The notes beneath the pieces were generated by a model that did not search any database, was not told the DNA's origin, and saw nothing but the letters and a program-made list of their open reading frames with translations. A stretch of DNA of 34,847 nucleotides, taken from NCBI GenBank assembly GCA_029238785.1, contig JAQWFN010000021.1:1-34847 (forward strand). The letters run 5' to 3'. Source of the stretch: Flavobacteriales bacterium. Its GTDB lineage: Bacteria; Bacteroidota; Bacteroidia; Flavobacteriales_D; Sanyastnellaceae. This document shows positions 16,116-25,797 of this stretch, piece after piece (position 1 is the stretch's first letter; each line of letters opens with the position of its first letter). A program made the position numbers and the translations under genes.

Positions 16116-19100
16116 TTAACGCTCTAAATTATTAAAATATTCATTCACTTTATCCCTATAGTAAGGTTTTAGTGATGGAGGTACTGTTTTCAGCATTTCT
16201 AGCTCACGTTGTTTCTGCAATTGGTACTCGCTGAATTTCATCGGAACACTCTGCAAATTTTGATCGCCAGACGCTGATTTTCGCTTGTCATCTTCTCCTC
16301 GGGTGCGCTCTGCTTCCTCCGCTTTTAGCAGTCTTATTAGGATATCTTGCTGGCGCATCATTGTCTCAGGAGTGATGTTTTGATTAACGATATCGCGCTC
16401 AATTTGTTCCATTTCTTCAGCAATCTTTTGCAATTCATTGCCAGAGCCACTGCCGTCTTTGTTTAATTCCTGACCCATTTTCTGTAGCATTTGGCGAATG
16501 GCAGCTTGCTTCGCAGCCTGCTGAGCAAGTTCCTTACTCATGCCCTCCTGTCCTTTTGACTCTCCTTTATTGGCGTCTTTACCCATTTTCTTTTTAAGCG
16601 CTTCGAGCTGTTGACTCAAACCTTGCTGCATCTTCTTTACATCTCCTGCGCTAGGCTTCGGCGCTCCATTTCCACCAGGTTTTTCACAATTACCTTTACC
16701 CGGTTTTTTACACGACATCTGTTGTTGCATCTGCTGCAGCGCCTCATCTAAAAGTAATGCGAGATTATTGAAACTGGTCATCACATACTGCTGATTGGTG
16801 ACCACCTCGGGTGTTTGTCGCTCAGCAATTCCATCCAAAGCCTTGCCCATGTATTCATTCACCAAGCCAATTTCCCTGTTCACTATGGCTTGGATTTGAA
16901 CTACGCGTTTGCTCAGAGCAAAGAGCGAATCTTCAACCATTTTGGCATCGGTCTTCAATTTTCTTTGCAATTGGCCATATTCAATGTACTTCGGATCGTT
17001 TTTGTCAATTGCCTGAATATCAGACATTAACTGCTCCTCATCAAATGAGAGTGTAATGATGTTTTCAAGCAAGGCACGCAAGGCTTCCATATCTTCCTCT
17101 TGGCTTTCTTGCTCTTGCTGGTCCATGGCCATTTCCATTTTTTGGGCCATTTCTTCCATTTTTTCTGCCGCACCTTGCTGTGACTCTCCAGCCTTACTTT
17201 TCTTTCCCTTATCAAGCTGCTCAGAGCTTTTTTCCATATCTTCCTTAATGGCGTCCTGATCTTCTTGCGTTTCGGGAATAGCATTAGGGTCCTCCAGCTG
17301 TTCGTTCAACTTTTCCAATTCTTTGAGGTCTTCTTGAACTTGCTCAAATTGATCGTTCAGTTTCTCTTGTTCTTCTTTCAGTTCTTCGCTGTCTTTCTCT
17401 CCTTTTTCGCTCTCTTTAGCCAGTTCTTCTTGCTTTTCAGCGAGTTCTTTCATCTTGTCAATTGTGTTTTCCATCTTCATTTCAAACTCCAATTGTTTGA
17501 ATTGCTCCAATGCCCTGTCAAGTTCCTTTTCAAGGTCTTGATTGTCCATGTTCATTTGCTCAAGCTGCTCTTGGATCTCATCTTTGTTCATTTCTTCCAT
17601 GAGCTTTTCGAGCTCCTTGAATAAGGCTTTCATCTCATCAGACATGACTTCATCAAAGAGCTTTTGAAGCTGTTCTTGTTTCTGTCTGATTTCCTCGTCC
17701 TGCTGCTTCATTTGAGCGTTTTGCTCGTCTTTCTGCTTGTTCTCTTTTTGAAGTTCTTCAACTTGTTTCTGCAGTTTTTCCTGGGCTTTCATCAAGTCTT
17801 CCAACTTTTTCTTCTCTTCCCAGCCCATTTCTTTTTTATCAAGAAGGTCTCTTCTTAATTCTTCAAGTTCTTTCTGAAGATCTTGAGCATCATCAATGCT
17901 TTTTTCAAGCTTGTCTTTAATGTCTTCGTTCTTCTCTTCTTGTGCGTTTTCTAGTTCCTCTTCTGTTGGAGCAGAGAGCTGCTGAATTTTGGTTCGAGCA
18001 CTTTTTGAACCGTTAACACCATCATTGTCCCAAACCTCAAAGTAATAGGAAAGTTGAGCACCCGGCTCAATTCCCAAGGATGCAAGCTGCCAGTGATAAA
18101 AGAACTGTCCAGAATTGTTCTTTGGTGCTTCTAAATCAATCACCTTGGTGTCTCCCTCGTTCAAGGTGTATTTGAACTGAAGTCGTTTGAAGCCGTAATC
18201 ATCTTTCACTTCACCTGTGAAGAAAAGGTCAGTATAACTCAAACTATCGCGCTCTTCCTCTACAAAAATGCTTGGGTGCATGTCTGGCACCACATTGATC
18301 TTGTAAGTCATGGAGTCTTTCGACCGCATGAAGGCATTCGCAGTGTGAAGGGTATAGGGCGTGTTTTTACTTGCTGTTAGTTGATGGGTGTAGTGATTGC
18401 GGTCTCTTCCAGGAAGGTCGATGCGTTCACCATCGATGGTCATTTCCACCCGGTCGGTATTTACCGTTTCAAAATCCCATAAAATCTTGGTTCCTTCGGG
18501 CACTGTTATATCCCCAGAATTCCGCAATTGCTCGTCAGGAGAACCAATGTAGGCAGGATAATCTAGGGCAGTAATGAAATTAACCAAAAGTGGTTTTGAT
18601 AAGGTTTTGAGCGTGTATTCTTCTGAGAAAAAGCCGTTACCATAAATTCTGAATGGGGTGTCTTTTTGAACATTTCTGAAAATGTATTCGAAGTTTGTTC
18701 TGCTATCGTTCGAGAAGGGAAACCTTGTTCCTTTTAGTTCTACATAAAGTTGGTTTGGAATTTCTTTACCGCTCACCTTGATGTCGAGCACAAAATCTTC
18801 TTTTTCAGGAGTTTCCAGCTTCGGGTTGATGATTTCAATTTGATAGGGAGCAAGAGGTACAATTTCTGTGCTGTGATTGATTAATCGCTCTGTACTTTCA
18901 CTCACGGTGTTTGGTGCGATGAGAACAATGAGCAAGAAAATACCTAGGGGTGGAAGGACATACTTCAGGTACTTTTTATTTTCGCCGAAGTTGATGGCTG
19001 AGGCAAAAGGAACGGGGCTTAATTCATTGGTTTTCTGAGTGATACTAGCTTCTAATAGGGTATCAGAGGCGGCGTTTTCAGCCATGCGCTTAAGTTGAAG

Positions 19101-19433
19101 CGTATTGAGGAGCTTGTCTTTCACGTCGGGAAAGTGGCTCCCAACGATGGATGAAGCTTGCTCATAAGAAATCACTTTACCAAGTCGGAATAATTTGCTC
19201 ATGGGGAGGAAGAGCCATCTCCCTAATACAGCTAAGCTGCTCAAAACAAAAGTCCAAAACAAAAGCGTTCGAATAGCACTATTGAAATGACCAACAGACT
19301 CAAGTAAAGTCACCAAAAGAAAGAAAACCACAATAAGGCCTAAGCTGTATAAGGCACCCTTGAGCATTTGATTCTTGTAGTACTTTCTTATAAAATCGTC
19401 GAGCTTTTCAATGAGCCCCTCATATCCACCCAT
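16116..19433 (-). CDS. DUF4175 family large membrane coiled-coil protein
   Basis: A 1105-residue protein. Membrane segments are seen at about residues 24–45, 52–72 and 158–180. A beta-rich, probably periplasmic region (190–480) follows, then a long Glu/Lys/Gln-rich coiled coil (about 490–760, with repeats such as EELQKENKQKDEQNAQ). Next come a helical part rich in Met/Gln, a Lys/Gly linker with paired cysteines (CKKPGKGNCEKPGG, about 905–918), and a C-terminal helix ending YYRDKVNEYFNNLER. The overall plan fits the DUF4175 family of Bacteroidota; its function is unknown to me. It heads the transcript leading into the ATPase, ybeY and mnmG, suggesting an envelope or growth-linked housekeeping role. 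Its codon usage makes the opposite strand open over long stretches; those are shadows. Confidence 0.85.
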   Translation of the reverse strand: MGGYEGLIEKLDDFIRKYYKNQMLKGALYSLGLIVVFFLLVTLLESVGHFNSAIRTLLFWTFVLSSLAVLGRWLFLPMSKLFRLGKVISYEQASSIVGSHFPDVKDKLLNTLQLKRMAENAASDTLLEASITQKTNELSPVPFASAINFGENKKYLKYVLPPLGIFLLIVLIAPNTVSESTERLINHSTEIVPLAPYQIEIINPKLETPEKEDFVLDIKVSGKEIPNQLYVELKGTRFPFSNDSRTNFEYIFRNVQKDTPFRIYGNGFFSEEYTLKTLSKPLLVNFITALDYPAYIGSPDEQLRNSGDITVPEGTKILWDFETVNTDRVEMTIDGERIDLPGRDRNHYTHQLTASKNTPYTLHTANAFMRSKDSMTYKINVVPDMHPSIFVEEERDSLSYTDLFFTGEVKDDYGFKRLQFKYTLNEGDTKVIDLEAPKNNSGQFFYHWQLASLGIEPGAQLSYYFEVWDNDGVNGSKSARTKIQQLSAPTEEELENAQEEKNEDIKDKLEKSIDDAQDLQKELEELRRDLLDKKEMGWEEKKKLEDLMKAQEKLQKQVEELQKENKQKDEQNAQMKQQDEEIRQKQEQLQKLFDEVMSDEMKALFKELEKLMEEMNKDEIQEQLEQMNMDNQDLEKELDRALEQFKQLEFEMKMENTIDKMKELAEKQEELAKESEKGEKDSEELKEEQEKLNDQFEQVQEDLKELEKLNEQLEDPNAIPETQEDQDAIKEDMEKSSEQLDKGKKSKAGESQQGAAEKMEEMAQKMEMAMDQQEQESQEEDMEALRALLENIITLSFDEEQLMSDIQAIDKNDPKYIEYGQLQRKLKTDAKMVEDSLFALSKRVVQIQAIVNREIGLVNEYMGKALDGIAERQTPEVVTNQQYVMTSFNNLALLLDEALQQMQQQMSCKKPGKGNCEKPGGNGAPKPSAGDVKKMQQGLSQQLEALKKKMGKDANKGESKGQEGMSKELAQQAAKQAAIRQMLQKMGQELNKDGSGSGNELQKIAEEMEQIERDIVNQNITPETMMRQQDILIRLLKAEEAERTRGEDDKRKSASGDQNLQSVPMKFSEYQLQKQRELEMLKTVPPSLKPYYRDKVNEYFNNLER

Positions 19434-19445
19434 ACTTCAAAAATT

Positions 19446-19496
19446 AAAGCGGTAACGCCACCGTTTTTTCAAATTTACGGAAAACGCTACCGCTTT
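19446..19496 (-). terminator. Imperfect long hairpin after the T9SS cargo gene (possible terminator)
   Basis: AAAGCGGTA at 19446–19454 is complementary to TACCGCTTT at 19488–19496, and the arms continue imperfectly inward (CCGT/ACGG nested). On the minus strand it is followed by TAATTTTTG. It lies 48 bp past the stop of the leftward cargo gene and just before the DUF4175 start. Confidence 0.45.
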
Positions 19497-19543
19497 CAAT
19501 ACAACGTAAAAAACCTGGCTTTGGTTTTACGAAAGTTTAACGC

Positions 19544-21286
19544 CTACTTTTTCATGAATCGGGCGCTGGTGATGTGTCCGTGTTCATGACTTGCAGTTAG
19601 AATATAGATTCCTGAAGTTAAATGAGATACATTTATTTTTGACTGAAGCGATGCGAGGTTGAGCTGCTCAATCAATCGTCCTTGTTGATCGTAAATTGAA
19701 ACTACCCAATTGCCAGGGAGTGGAAGCGAAAGGGTAAGTTCATTTATTGCTGGTTGAGGATAGAGCTTAATCGAGAGCGCTTCTTGCTCACCAATTCCGT
19801 CTCCAGCTTCTACGGTAAGCACGGGAGATGTTACCACACAACCGTATGAAGTGGTGATTTCAAGTGCATAGTTTCCGGGAGCAACATTGAGGAGTTCAGC
19901 ATCATTCTCATCACCCAAAAGCAGCCCATTATAAAACCAAGCATAAGTATCGTAGCTGCCATTACTAGAAATGGTTTGAGTGAGTTCGTTGTAGCTGAGG
20001 AGAACTTGCGGACAAACAACCAAGCTATCTGCGGCTGCAGAGCACCCAAATGCATTACTTACATTAAGACCGTAAACTCCAGGAAGTTCAACAAGGAGGC
20101 TATCGTTTACTTGGTTCTGGAGGGTGTCACCATTCAAAAACCACGTATAGGTGCTTAAGTTCTCGCCTGTGGCAACGAGGTATTCACCAATGCCTCCACC
20201 GCTTATGATTGGGTTTGGGTTAGGAAATACAGAAACAACTTCTTCATCGCTAAATGCCGCACTAGTTTGCAATTCAATGTTTATTGTTCCAGAAGTTCCA
20301 CCTGCATTAATTACTAAATTCCCAGCACTTACTTGGAAAGAAGTTTCGCCTAAAAAGTCGTCGCTTGTGATGGTTCCGTCTGAGTCGTAATACGCAATAG
20401 TGTAAGTTCCTTCCTGCAGTGTAATGTTCAAGTCAGACCAAGATCCGGTTTCAACATTATCAAGATATGGAGCGGTATAAACGGTGTTTCCCTGGAAATC
20501 GGTGATGACGAAGTAAGGGTCTGGATTAAGTAAACCGAATCCATCATCAACATCGCCACCCCAGCCACTTCCAAGAACAAGAATGCTTGCGCCGGTGAGC
20601 ACATAGTTTTGAACAGTTGTACTCAAACTAACGGTGTAATCTCCTGGAGAGCTATAAGTTACAGTGGGAGGGAAAGGCACGTTTGAAGTGCTACCGTTTC
20701 CAAAATTCCAATCGTAAGACACAACTCCACCCTCTGTTATTAAGGCTTCAGGGTTAATTTCAAGAGAACCACAAGCGGCTACTTGGTCGATTGAAAAAGA
20801 GGCATTACCCCCTTCGCCCTGAAGAACAGTTAATGGAAGAGAAAAGCTTTGGGCAAGTTCTTGGGTAAATCCAAAGGCAACAACAACAACATTAACGTTA
20901 ATCACCACATCATAGTTCCCTGCTAATAACGGGGTTCCACAAAGCGTAGCGCATCCATATTCATCACCTTGCGCAGGGAAATAAGTATTGTTGTCGCTAC
21001 TCAGAGTGAAATTCATACCAAAAGGTAAACCGTTCACTCCTGTAACTTCAACTTCTTCCAGTGTAGCTTCGATGCCAGTATCAGGATCTACAATTTGTGC
21101 AGGCAAGTAAAAGGTTAAAGTACTTTGATAGTCTTCACCGGTAGTTGCATCGGGTAATACTAAAGGACAAATTGTTGGGAAGGGATCAGGTGTTGTACAA
21201 GATAAATCAGGCGTGCAGTCTGGACATTGTGCCAGCGTCACCAAGGCGCTCATTAAGAGCAGCATAGTAAAGGCTAAGGTTTTCAT
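19544..21286 (-). CDS. T9SS type A cargo protein with PKD-like domain
   Basis: A 580-residue secreted protein. It has a Sec signal peptide (MLLLMSALVTLA, then QCPDC), a Cys-containing N-terminal region (20–165), a PKD-like fold (about 175–235, with VSYDWNFGNGST and PGDYTVSLST), Ig-like segments that repeat the form 'YTWFLNGDTLQ / YAWFYNGLLLG', and a C-terminal type A sorting domain from about residue 504 (LYPQPAINELTLSLP, IYDQQGRLIEQ, LTSGIYILTA, ARFMKK). Such proteins cross the outer membrane through PorU/Sov-type T9SS machinery and are cleaved and anchored or released. No enzymatic domain is visible; a surface or binding role is inferred. It is divergent from the next cargo gene, sharing a 130-bp regulatory gap. 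Confidence 0.88.
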   Translation of the reverse strand: MKTLAFTMLLLMSALVTLAQCPDCTPDLSCTTPDPFPTICPLVLPDATTGEDYQSTLTFYLPAQIVDPDTGIEATLEEVEVTGVNGLPFGMNFTLSSDNNTYFPAQGDEYGCATLCGTPLLAGNYDVVINVNVVVVAFGFTQELAQSFSLPLTVLQGEGGNASFSIDQVAACGSLEINPEALITEGGVVSYDWNFGNGSTSNVPFPPTVTYSSPGDYTVSLSTTVQNYVLTGASILVLGSGWGGDVDDGFGLLNPDPYFVITDFQGNTVYTAPYLDNVETGSWSDLNITLQEGTYTIAYYDSDGTITSDDFLGETSFQVSAGNLVINAGGTSGTINIELQTSAAFSDEEVVSVFPNPNPIISGGGIGEYLVATGENLSTYTWFLNGDTLQNQVNDSLLVELPGVYGLNVSNAFGCSAAADSLVVCPQVLLSYNELTQTISSNGSYDTYAWFYNGLLLGDENDAELLNVAPGNYALEITTSYGCVVTSPVLTVEAGDGIGEQEALSIKLYPQPAINELTLSLPLPGNWVVSIYDQQGRLIEQLNLASLQSKINVSHLTSGIYILTASHEHGHITSARFMKK

Positions 21287-21331
21287 TTATTCAAATTTTA
21301 GAGCCGATAAGTTAGGAATATTGCTGTAATC

Positions 21332-21365
21332 TTGCACACAAGGAATTAACTTAGAATTAATTTTG
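21332..21365 (+). promoter_or_regulatory. Promoter of the large lamin-tail/T9SS protein
   Basis: TAATTTTG at 21358–21365 matches TAnnTTTG exactly, and a TTG at 21332–21334 lies 23 bp upstream as a possible −33 element. The ATG at 21417 follows after about 50 nt of leader. Confidence 0.5.
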
Positions 21366-21416
21366 TGAGCAGAAAATGACTCGTAACTTCGTAGACCCAA
21401 TAAAATAAAGAAAACA

Positions 21417-24400
21417 ATGCGTTTATTTTTACCCATTCTTGCCGTTTTCATGGCTGTCCTAACAAGCCATGCTCAGTTAAAAATTACGGCCATCGACCCT
21501 GCGACAAACAGCATGGTGATTTCAAATTTTTCAACTCAAAGCATTGATGTTTCAGACTTCAGGCTTTGCAGCTTATTTGAATATGCTGATTTGAATTCTG
21601 TTGCTGTAACGGTAAACGAAGGAAGTTTAGTTATTCCAGCGGCTGGACAAGTAGACATTACTTGGGCTGCTAATGTAGGCTTCACCGTACAGTCAGACAT
21701 GGGCTTGTATTATCCAGTAGGTTCATTTGCTATGCCAGGATCAATGGTAGATTTTGTGCAATGGGGCGCTGGAGGTCTAGGAAGAGAAAATGTAGCTGTT
21801 GCGGCAGGATACTGGACTGCCGGAGATTTTATTGAAGGTGAAGGTCCGTTTGTATTCAATGGAACTCAGGATGATTTTGGACTTTCTTTTTGGGCTCAAC
21901 AAAACGGTGATTTAGACATTGTGATCAATGAAGTAGATGTTGATCAAGCAGGTGGAGACAATACTGAGTTTATCGAGCTTTTCGGTAGTCCTAATACACC
22001 ACTTGATGGTTTGTCAATCATCTTGGTGAATGGAAACGACGATTTGTCGTACGATGCCTTTGACCTTGATGGTGTGAGTTTAGATGAAAACGGTTTTGCC
22101 TTGATTGGTAATGCTGCCTTAGAAGGTGTTGACTTGATTATTCCTAACGGAATTTTACAGAATGGCCCTGACGCGGTTGTTTTGGTAAGCGGAGATGCGG
22201 TGAATTATCCTAATGATACTGCAATTGATGAAGCAAACATCCTTGATGCTTTGGTTTATGTAACCGATGATGTCGCCAGCCCAAGCTTATTATTGTTCTT
22301 GAATGAAGGACAACTAGCTGTTGATGAATCGGGAAATGGTCCGTCTTCTGTGAATTCAATGTCGAGAATTCCCGATGGAGGCCTTGCCCGCAACACAGAT
22401 ACTTACCAAATGCAGCCGCCAACACCAGGCAGCACCAATGTTTTGCAGTGTGATGGAGGTAATATTTTTATTGAGGGAGGAACAGACACCAGTATTGAGG
22501 TTTGTGTTGATGAGCCAGGTGCTGTTGTTGTTTTTGATTTTTCTTCAGCAGTTCCAAATGCCGATTACATCTATGTTTTGACGAATGAAAATGATGAAAT
22601 TATTGAAGTTTTGGATGGCTTTGATGATTATGATTTTACCGGACAAACACCAGGCGTTTGTCGAGTTCATCGAGTTTCATATGCAGGCAATTTAGATTTA
22701 AGCGGCGCTCAGCCAGAAGAAGACCTTTTGGTGATTAGTGCAGATGAGTGCTTCTCTTTTTCTAGCAACTTTGTTGAAGTGGTAAAAACCGATTGCTCTA
22801 TTCCAACTTGCGATCCAGGAACAATTTCTTTGGACGACAACACTACTGAAGGAGCAATTTGTGTTGATGGAGATAACACCGTACTGAACTTTGTGCACAC
22901 TGCGGCAGAAGAGAGCTTCGAGGAAATATACGTTCTGACAACAGAGACTGACGAAATTATTGCTTGGACAGACGAAGCGTTTTATGACTTTGTTGGAGGA
23001 ACGCCAGGTTTTTGCCGTGTTTATGCCATTACTTACCAAGGGAATCTAGACGAAGCTACACTTGTTGAAGACGCCTTAATCAGTTCAATTAGTGCTAGTA
23101 TTTGCGCGCAAGCGAGTACTAACTTTATCACGGTTCAGAAATTAGAATGCCCAACAGAAGGTGCTTGCACCGAGTTGTTCTTCTCGGAATACATCGAAGG
23201 CACAGGTCAGAACAAGGCCATTGAAATTTACAACCCAACCCCTTTTCCTATCGATTTAACACCATATACGGTTTCTGTATTTAACAACGGATCGCCAACT
23301 CCAACCAATCAATTGGCCTTAACAGGAACGGTTGAACCAGGAGATGTTGTGGTTATTGGTAACAACGAGGCCAGCACCTTTATCCAGGTTCAAAGCGATA
23401 TTTTGTCGGTTGTCAGCTGGTTCTCAGGAAATGATGCCATCGCCTTATACAATAATGGGGTTGCAATTGATATTATTGGAGTTATTGGAGAAGACCCAGG
23501 CTTATCTTGGACAGTGAATGGTATCGCAGACGCTATGGAGCAGAACACCTTGGTTCGAAACCCACTGATTACTGCTGGCGAAACAGATTGGAGTTTGTCT
23601 CAAAACCAATGGACTGTTTACGGGGTGAATGAGTTTGATTTCCTTGGTTTCCACACGATGGTTCCCTGTAACTTTAACGAAGAACCAAGCATCTCTTTTA
23701 CAACAGACAACCTCAGCGTTCAAGAGGGCAATACTTTGGATGTATTGGTGAGCATTAACTTCCCTGCAACTGAGATTTTTGCAAACGTAAATTACCTTGG
23801 TGGAACCGCAACAAGTGATCTTGACTTTGTATCTATTTTCCCCTTAGAATTGATTTTCCCAGAAGGAGATTTTTCTCCTCAAACCTTTAGTCTTGACATC
23901 ATTGATGATGAAGAAGCAGAAGCAGCCGAAACCATTGAATTGGAATTGATCGCAGTCACTGAAGGCGTTCAGGTGAGTTTAGGTATGCTCACCATCACCA
24001 TTTTAGCGAATGACCAAGAAATACCAGTGCTTCCAATTGCTGACGTGAACCAAGAAAATGAGGATGGAACAGCGAGTTCATTAGACTTGGAGTGCGAATT
24101 AAGAGGGATTGTACATGGGGTGAACATGGGGGCAACAGGAACGCAGTTTACCTTGATTGATAACACCGGCGGAATAGGGGTTTTCAATGGAGCAAACGAC
24201 TTTGGCTACACCGTTACCGAAGGAGATTCAATCCACGCCATTGGTGTTATAGATCAGTTTAATGGTTTAACTCAGTTATTGCTCGACACCTTGATTTATC
24301 AGGCATCTGGGTTTGATTTGAATGAGCCTGTTCTAATAACTTCATTGAATGAAGACACAGAATCGGAAATGGTGCGTATGAATTGTGTTCGTTTGGTAGA

Positions 24401-25115
24401 TCCAAGTCAGTGGACCAATCAAGGACCAGGTTTTAACGTAGATATCACAGATGGTTTAAACACCATTACCATGAGAATTGATGCACAGGTCGACTTGTAT
24501 GGAAGTGAAGCGCCTCAAGGAAAGTTCTCTGTTATTGGAATTGGTGGTCAGTTCGATGCCAATACTCCTTACGACAGCGGTTACCAATTATTACCTCGTT
24601 ATAGTGCCGATATTTTCGACAACCTTATTGCCAGTTTTGATGCACCTTTGGAGTGGAACATTGGTGAAGGAGCAGTAAGTTTTGACAGTCAAAGCACAGG
24701 TGCCTTCCTACACGATTGGGATTTTGGCGATGATACCAACTCCAATGAAGTAGACCCAGAGCACGTCTATGCAGAACTGGGCGTGTACACGGTTAACCTT
24801 ACCGTTTTCTCAGAAGACGGTTTGTGCAACCACAGCACTTTGCAGCAAGTAAACGTGATTTTTGTGAATGTAGAAGAAAGCCAATTGGCTGATTTGGAAA
24901 TGTATCCTAACCCAGCATCTGAGCTTGTGCAACTGAGTGGATTAGGAGAGAACAATCAAATTGAGCTAAGAGCAATTGACGGTCGACTAATCCAAACACA
25001 TCAAGTTACTGCTGATCAGTTTCTATTGGATGTAAGTGCTTTGAGCAGTGGTATGTACTTGATTAAGGTGCGTCAAGGACAGGAGCTAAAAACACTTCGC
25101 TTAATGGTGAAATAA
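21417..25115 (+). CDS. Large multidomain T9SS type A cargo protein (lamin-tail, Calx-beta, PKD)
   Basis: A 1232-residue extracellular protein. A signal peptide (1–19, ending SHAQ) is followed by a lamin-tail-like domain (20–150, MVISNFSTQSIDVSDFRL) and a second (about 165–330, IVINEVDVDQ…EFIELFG). Two tandem copies of a roughly 105-residue module lie at about 355–460 and 475–580. A third lamin-tail-like domain (from 583, LFFSEYIEGTGQNKAIEIYN), a Calx-beta domain (757–865), a DUF5689/OB-like domain (890–1045, RGIVHGVNM…FTLIDNTGGIGVF), a PKD domain (1072–1140, HDWDFGDDTN) and a type A sorting domain (1158–1232, MYPNPASELVQLS, ending LKTLRLMVK) complete it. No nuclease or protease core was found, so it is probably an adhesive or matrix protein. 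A terminator follows at 25135. Confidence 0.9.
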   Translation: MRLFLPILAVFMAVLTSHAQLKITAIDPATNSMVISNFSTQSIDVSDFRLCSLFEYADLNSVAVTVNEGSLVIPAAGQVDITWAANVGFTVQSDMGLYYPVGSFAMPGSMVDFVQWGAGGLGRENVAVAAGYWTAGDFIEGEGPFVFNGTQDDFGLSFWAQQNGDLDIVINEVDVDQAGGDNTEFIELFGSPNTPLDGLSIILVNGNDDLSYDAFDLDGVSLDENGFALIGNAALEGVDLIIPNGILQNGPDAVVLVSGDAVNYPNDTAIDEANILDALVYVTDDVASPSLLLFLNEGQLAVDESGNGPSSVNSMSRIPDGGLARNTDTYQMQPPTPGSTNVLQCDGGNIFIEGGTDTSIEVCVDEPGAVVVFDFSSAVPNADYIYVLTNENDEIIEVLDGFDDYDFTGQTPGVCRVHRVSYAGNLDLSGAQPEEDLLVISADECFSFSSNFVEVVKTDCSIPTCDPGTISLDDNTTEGAICVDGDNTVLNFVHTAAEESFEEIYVLTTETDEIIAWTDEAFYDFVGGTPGFCRVYAITYQGNLDEATLVEDALISSISASICAQASTNFITVQKLECPTEGACTELFFSEYIEGTGQNKAIEIYNPTPFPIDLTPYTVSVFNNGSPTPTNQLALTGTVEPGDVVVIGNNEASTFIQVQSDILSVVSWFSGNDAIALYNNGVAIDIIGVIGEDPGLSWTVNGIADAMEQNTLVRNPLITAGETDWSLSQNQWTVYGVNEFDFLGFHTMVPCNFNEEPSISFTTDNLSVQEGNTLDVLVSINFPATEIFANVNYLGGTATSDLDFVSIFPLELIFPEGDFSPQTFSLDIIDDEEAEAAETIELELIAVTEGVQVSLGMLTITILANDQEIPVLPIADVNQENEDGTASSLDLECELRGIVHGVNMGATGTQFTLIDNTGGIGVFNGANDFGYTVTEGDSIHAIGVIDQFNGLTQLLLDTLIYQASGFDLNEPVLITSLNEDTESEMVRMNCVRLVDPSQWTNQGPGFNVDITDGLNTITMRIDAQVDLYGSEAPQGKFSVIGIGGQFDANTPYDSGYQLLPRYSADIFDNLIASFDAPLEWNIGEGAVSFDSQSTGAFLHDWDFGDDTNSNEVDPEHVYAELGVYTVNLTVFSEDGLCNHSTLQQVNVIFVNVEESQLADLEMYPNPASELVQLSGLGENNQIELRAIDGRLIQTHQVTADQFLLDVSALSSGMYLIKVRQGQELKTLRLMVK

Positions 25116-25134
25116 AGGATTTCAATAGCATTTG

Positions 25135-25174
25135 AAAAGAGCAAGGAGGTGTTTCCCCTTGCTCTTTTGTTTTT
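25135..25174 (+). terminator. Rho-independent terminator of the large T9SS protein gene
   Basis: A perfect 12-bp stem (AAAAGAGCAAGG at 25135–25146 with CCTTGCTCTTTT at 25157–25168) closes a 10-nt loop and is followed by GTTTTT. It lies 20 bp past the stop of the 1232-residue gene. Confidence 0.85.
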
Positions 25175-25202
25175 AATTCATTTTTTAGGACTAAAAATGA
25201 TT

Positions 25203-25210
25203 TAGTTTTG
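25203..25210 (+). promoter_or_regulatory. −7 element upstream of DUF502 gene
   Basis: TAGTTTTG is an exact TAnnTTTG match 17 bp before the DUF502 ATG, directly after the preceding terminator. The −33 region is only T-rich. Confidence 0.5.
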
Positions 25211-25227
25211 CTTTCAGTTGAATAAGA

Positions 25228-25797
25228 ATGAGAAAGTTAATTAGTTATATGTTGAATGGACTTATTATCAGCTTACCGCTGGTAGTACTGGTCTATATCT
25301 TTTGGCAGCTTTTTATTTTCTTGGATCAAATCATTCCTATTGACGACAAAAAACCAGGCCTTGGTTTATTGGTACTACTGCTGGTGTTGATAGCCATTGG
25401 GTTTTTAGGAAATACGCTTATTGCAGCTCCCATCAAAACATCCTTTGCTCGTTTTCTGAAACGCTTCCCATTATTAAAAACCATTTACTCTGCCATTTCA
25501 GACTTAATGAGCGCTTTTGTGGGCAAAAAGAAGAGCTTTAAAAAGGCCGTTTTGGTTGATTTTTCTCAGGGAGAAGGCATGCAGAAAATAGGTTTTATCA
25601 CTGATGAAGAGCTGGAAGTTCTGAATGGAGATTTTGAAAACAAAGTTGCTGTGTATTTCCCTCATGCCTATAGCTACACCGGAGACCTTTTTTTGGTTGA
25701 TAAGAGTAAGATTCACCCCATCGACAGCCCGCCATCTGATGTGATGAAGTACATTATTAGTGGCGGTGTTTCAGAGATCAAGAAAGATGATGAGTAA
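25228..25797 (+). CDS. DUF502 family inner-membrane protein
   Basis: A 189-residue protein with two membrane segments (about 8–32 and 45–66) and a soluble C-terminal domain. The family's conserved stretch is seen in LLKTIYSAISDLMSAFVGKKKSFKKAV split over residues 91–118, followed by IGFITDEE and VAVYFPHAYSYTGDLFLV (145–162). DUF502 proteins occur widely in bacteria and a plant homologue (COV1) is known; the bacterial function is not established. Its stop overlaps the ATG of the downstream transporter (ATGAGTAA), so the two are translationally coupled. Confidence 0.9.
   Translation: MRKLISYMLNGLIISLPLVVLVYIFWQLFIFLDQIIPIDDKKPGLGLLVLLLVLIAIGFLGNTLIAAPIKTSFARFLKRFPLLKTIYSAISDLMSAFVGKKKSFKKAVLVDFSQGEGMQKIGFITDEELEVLNGDFENKVAVYFPHAYSYTGDLFLVDKSKIHPIDSPPSDVMKYIISGGVSEIKKDDE

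Noticed and set aside
17265-17858. Open frames on the + strand (119 and 64 residues) opposite the DUF4175 gene
   Set aside because: They are Phe/Leu-rich antisense translations of the Glu/Lys-rich coiled coil, whose codons rarely give stops on the other strand.
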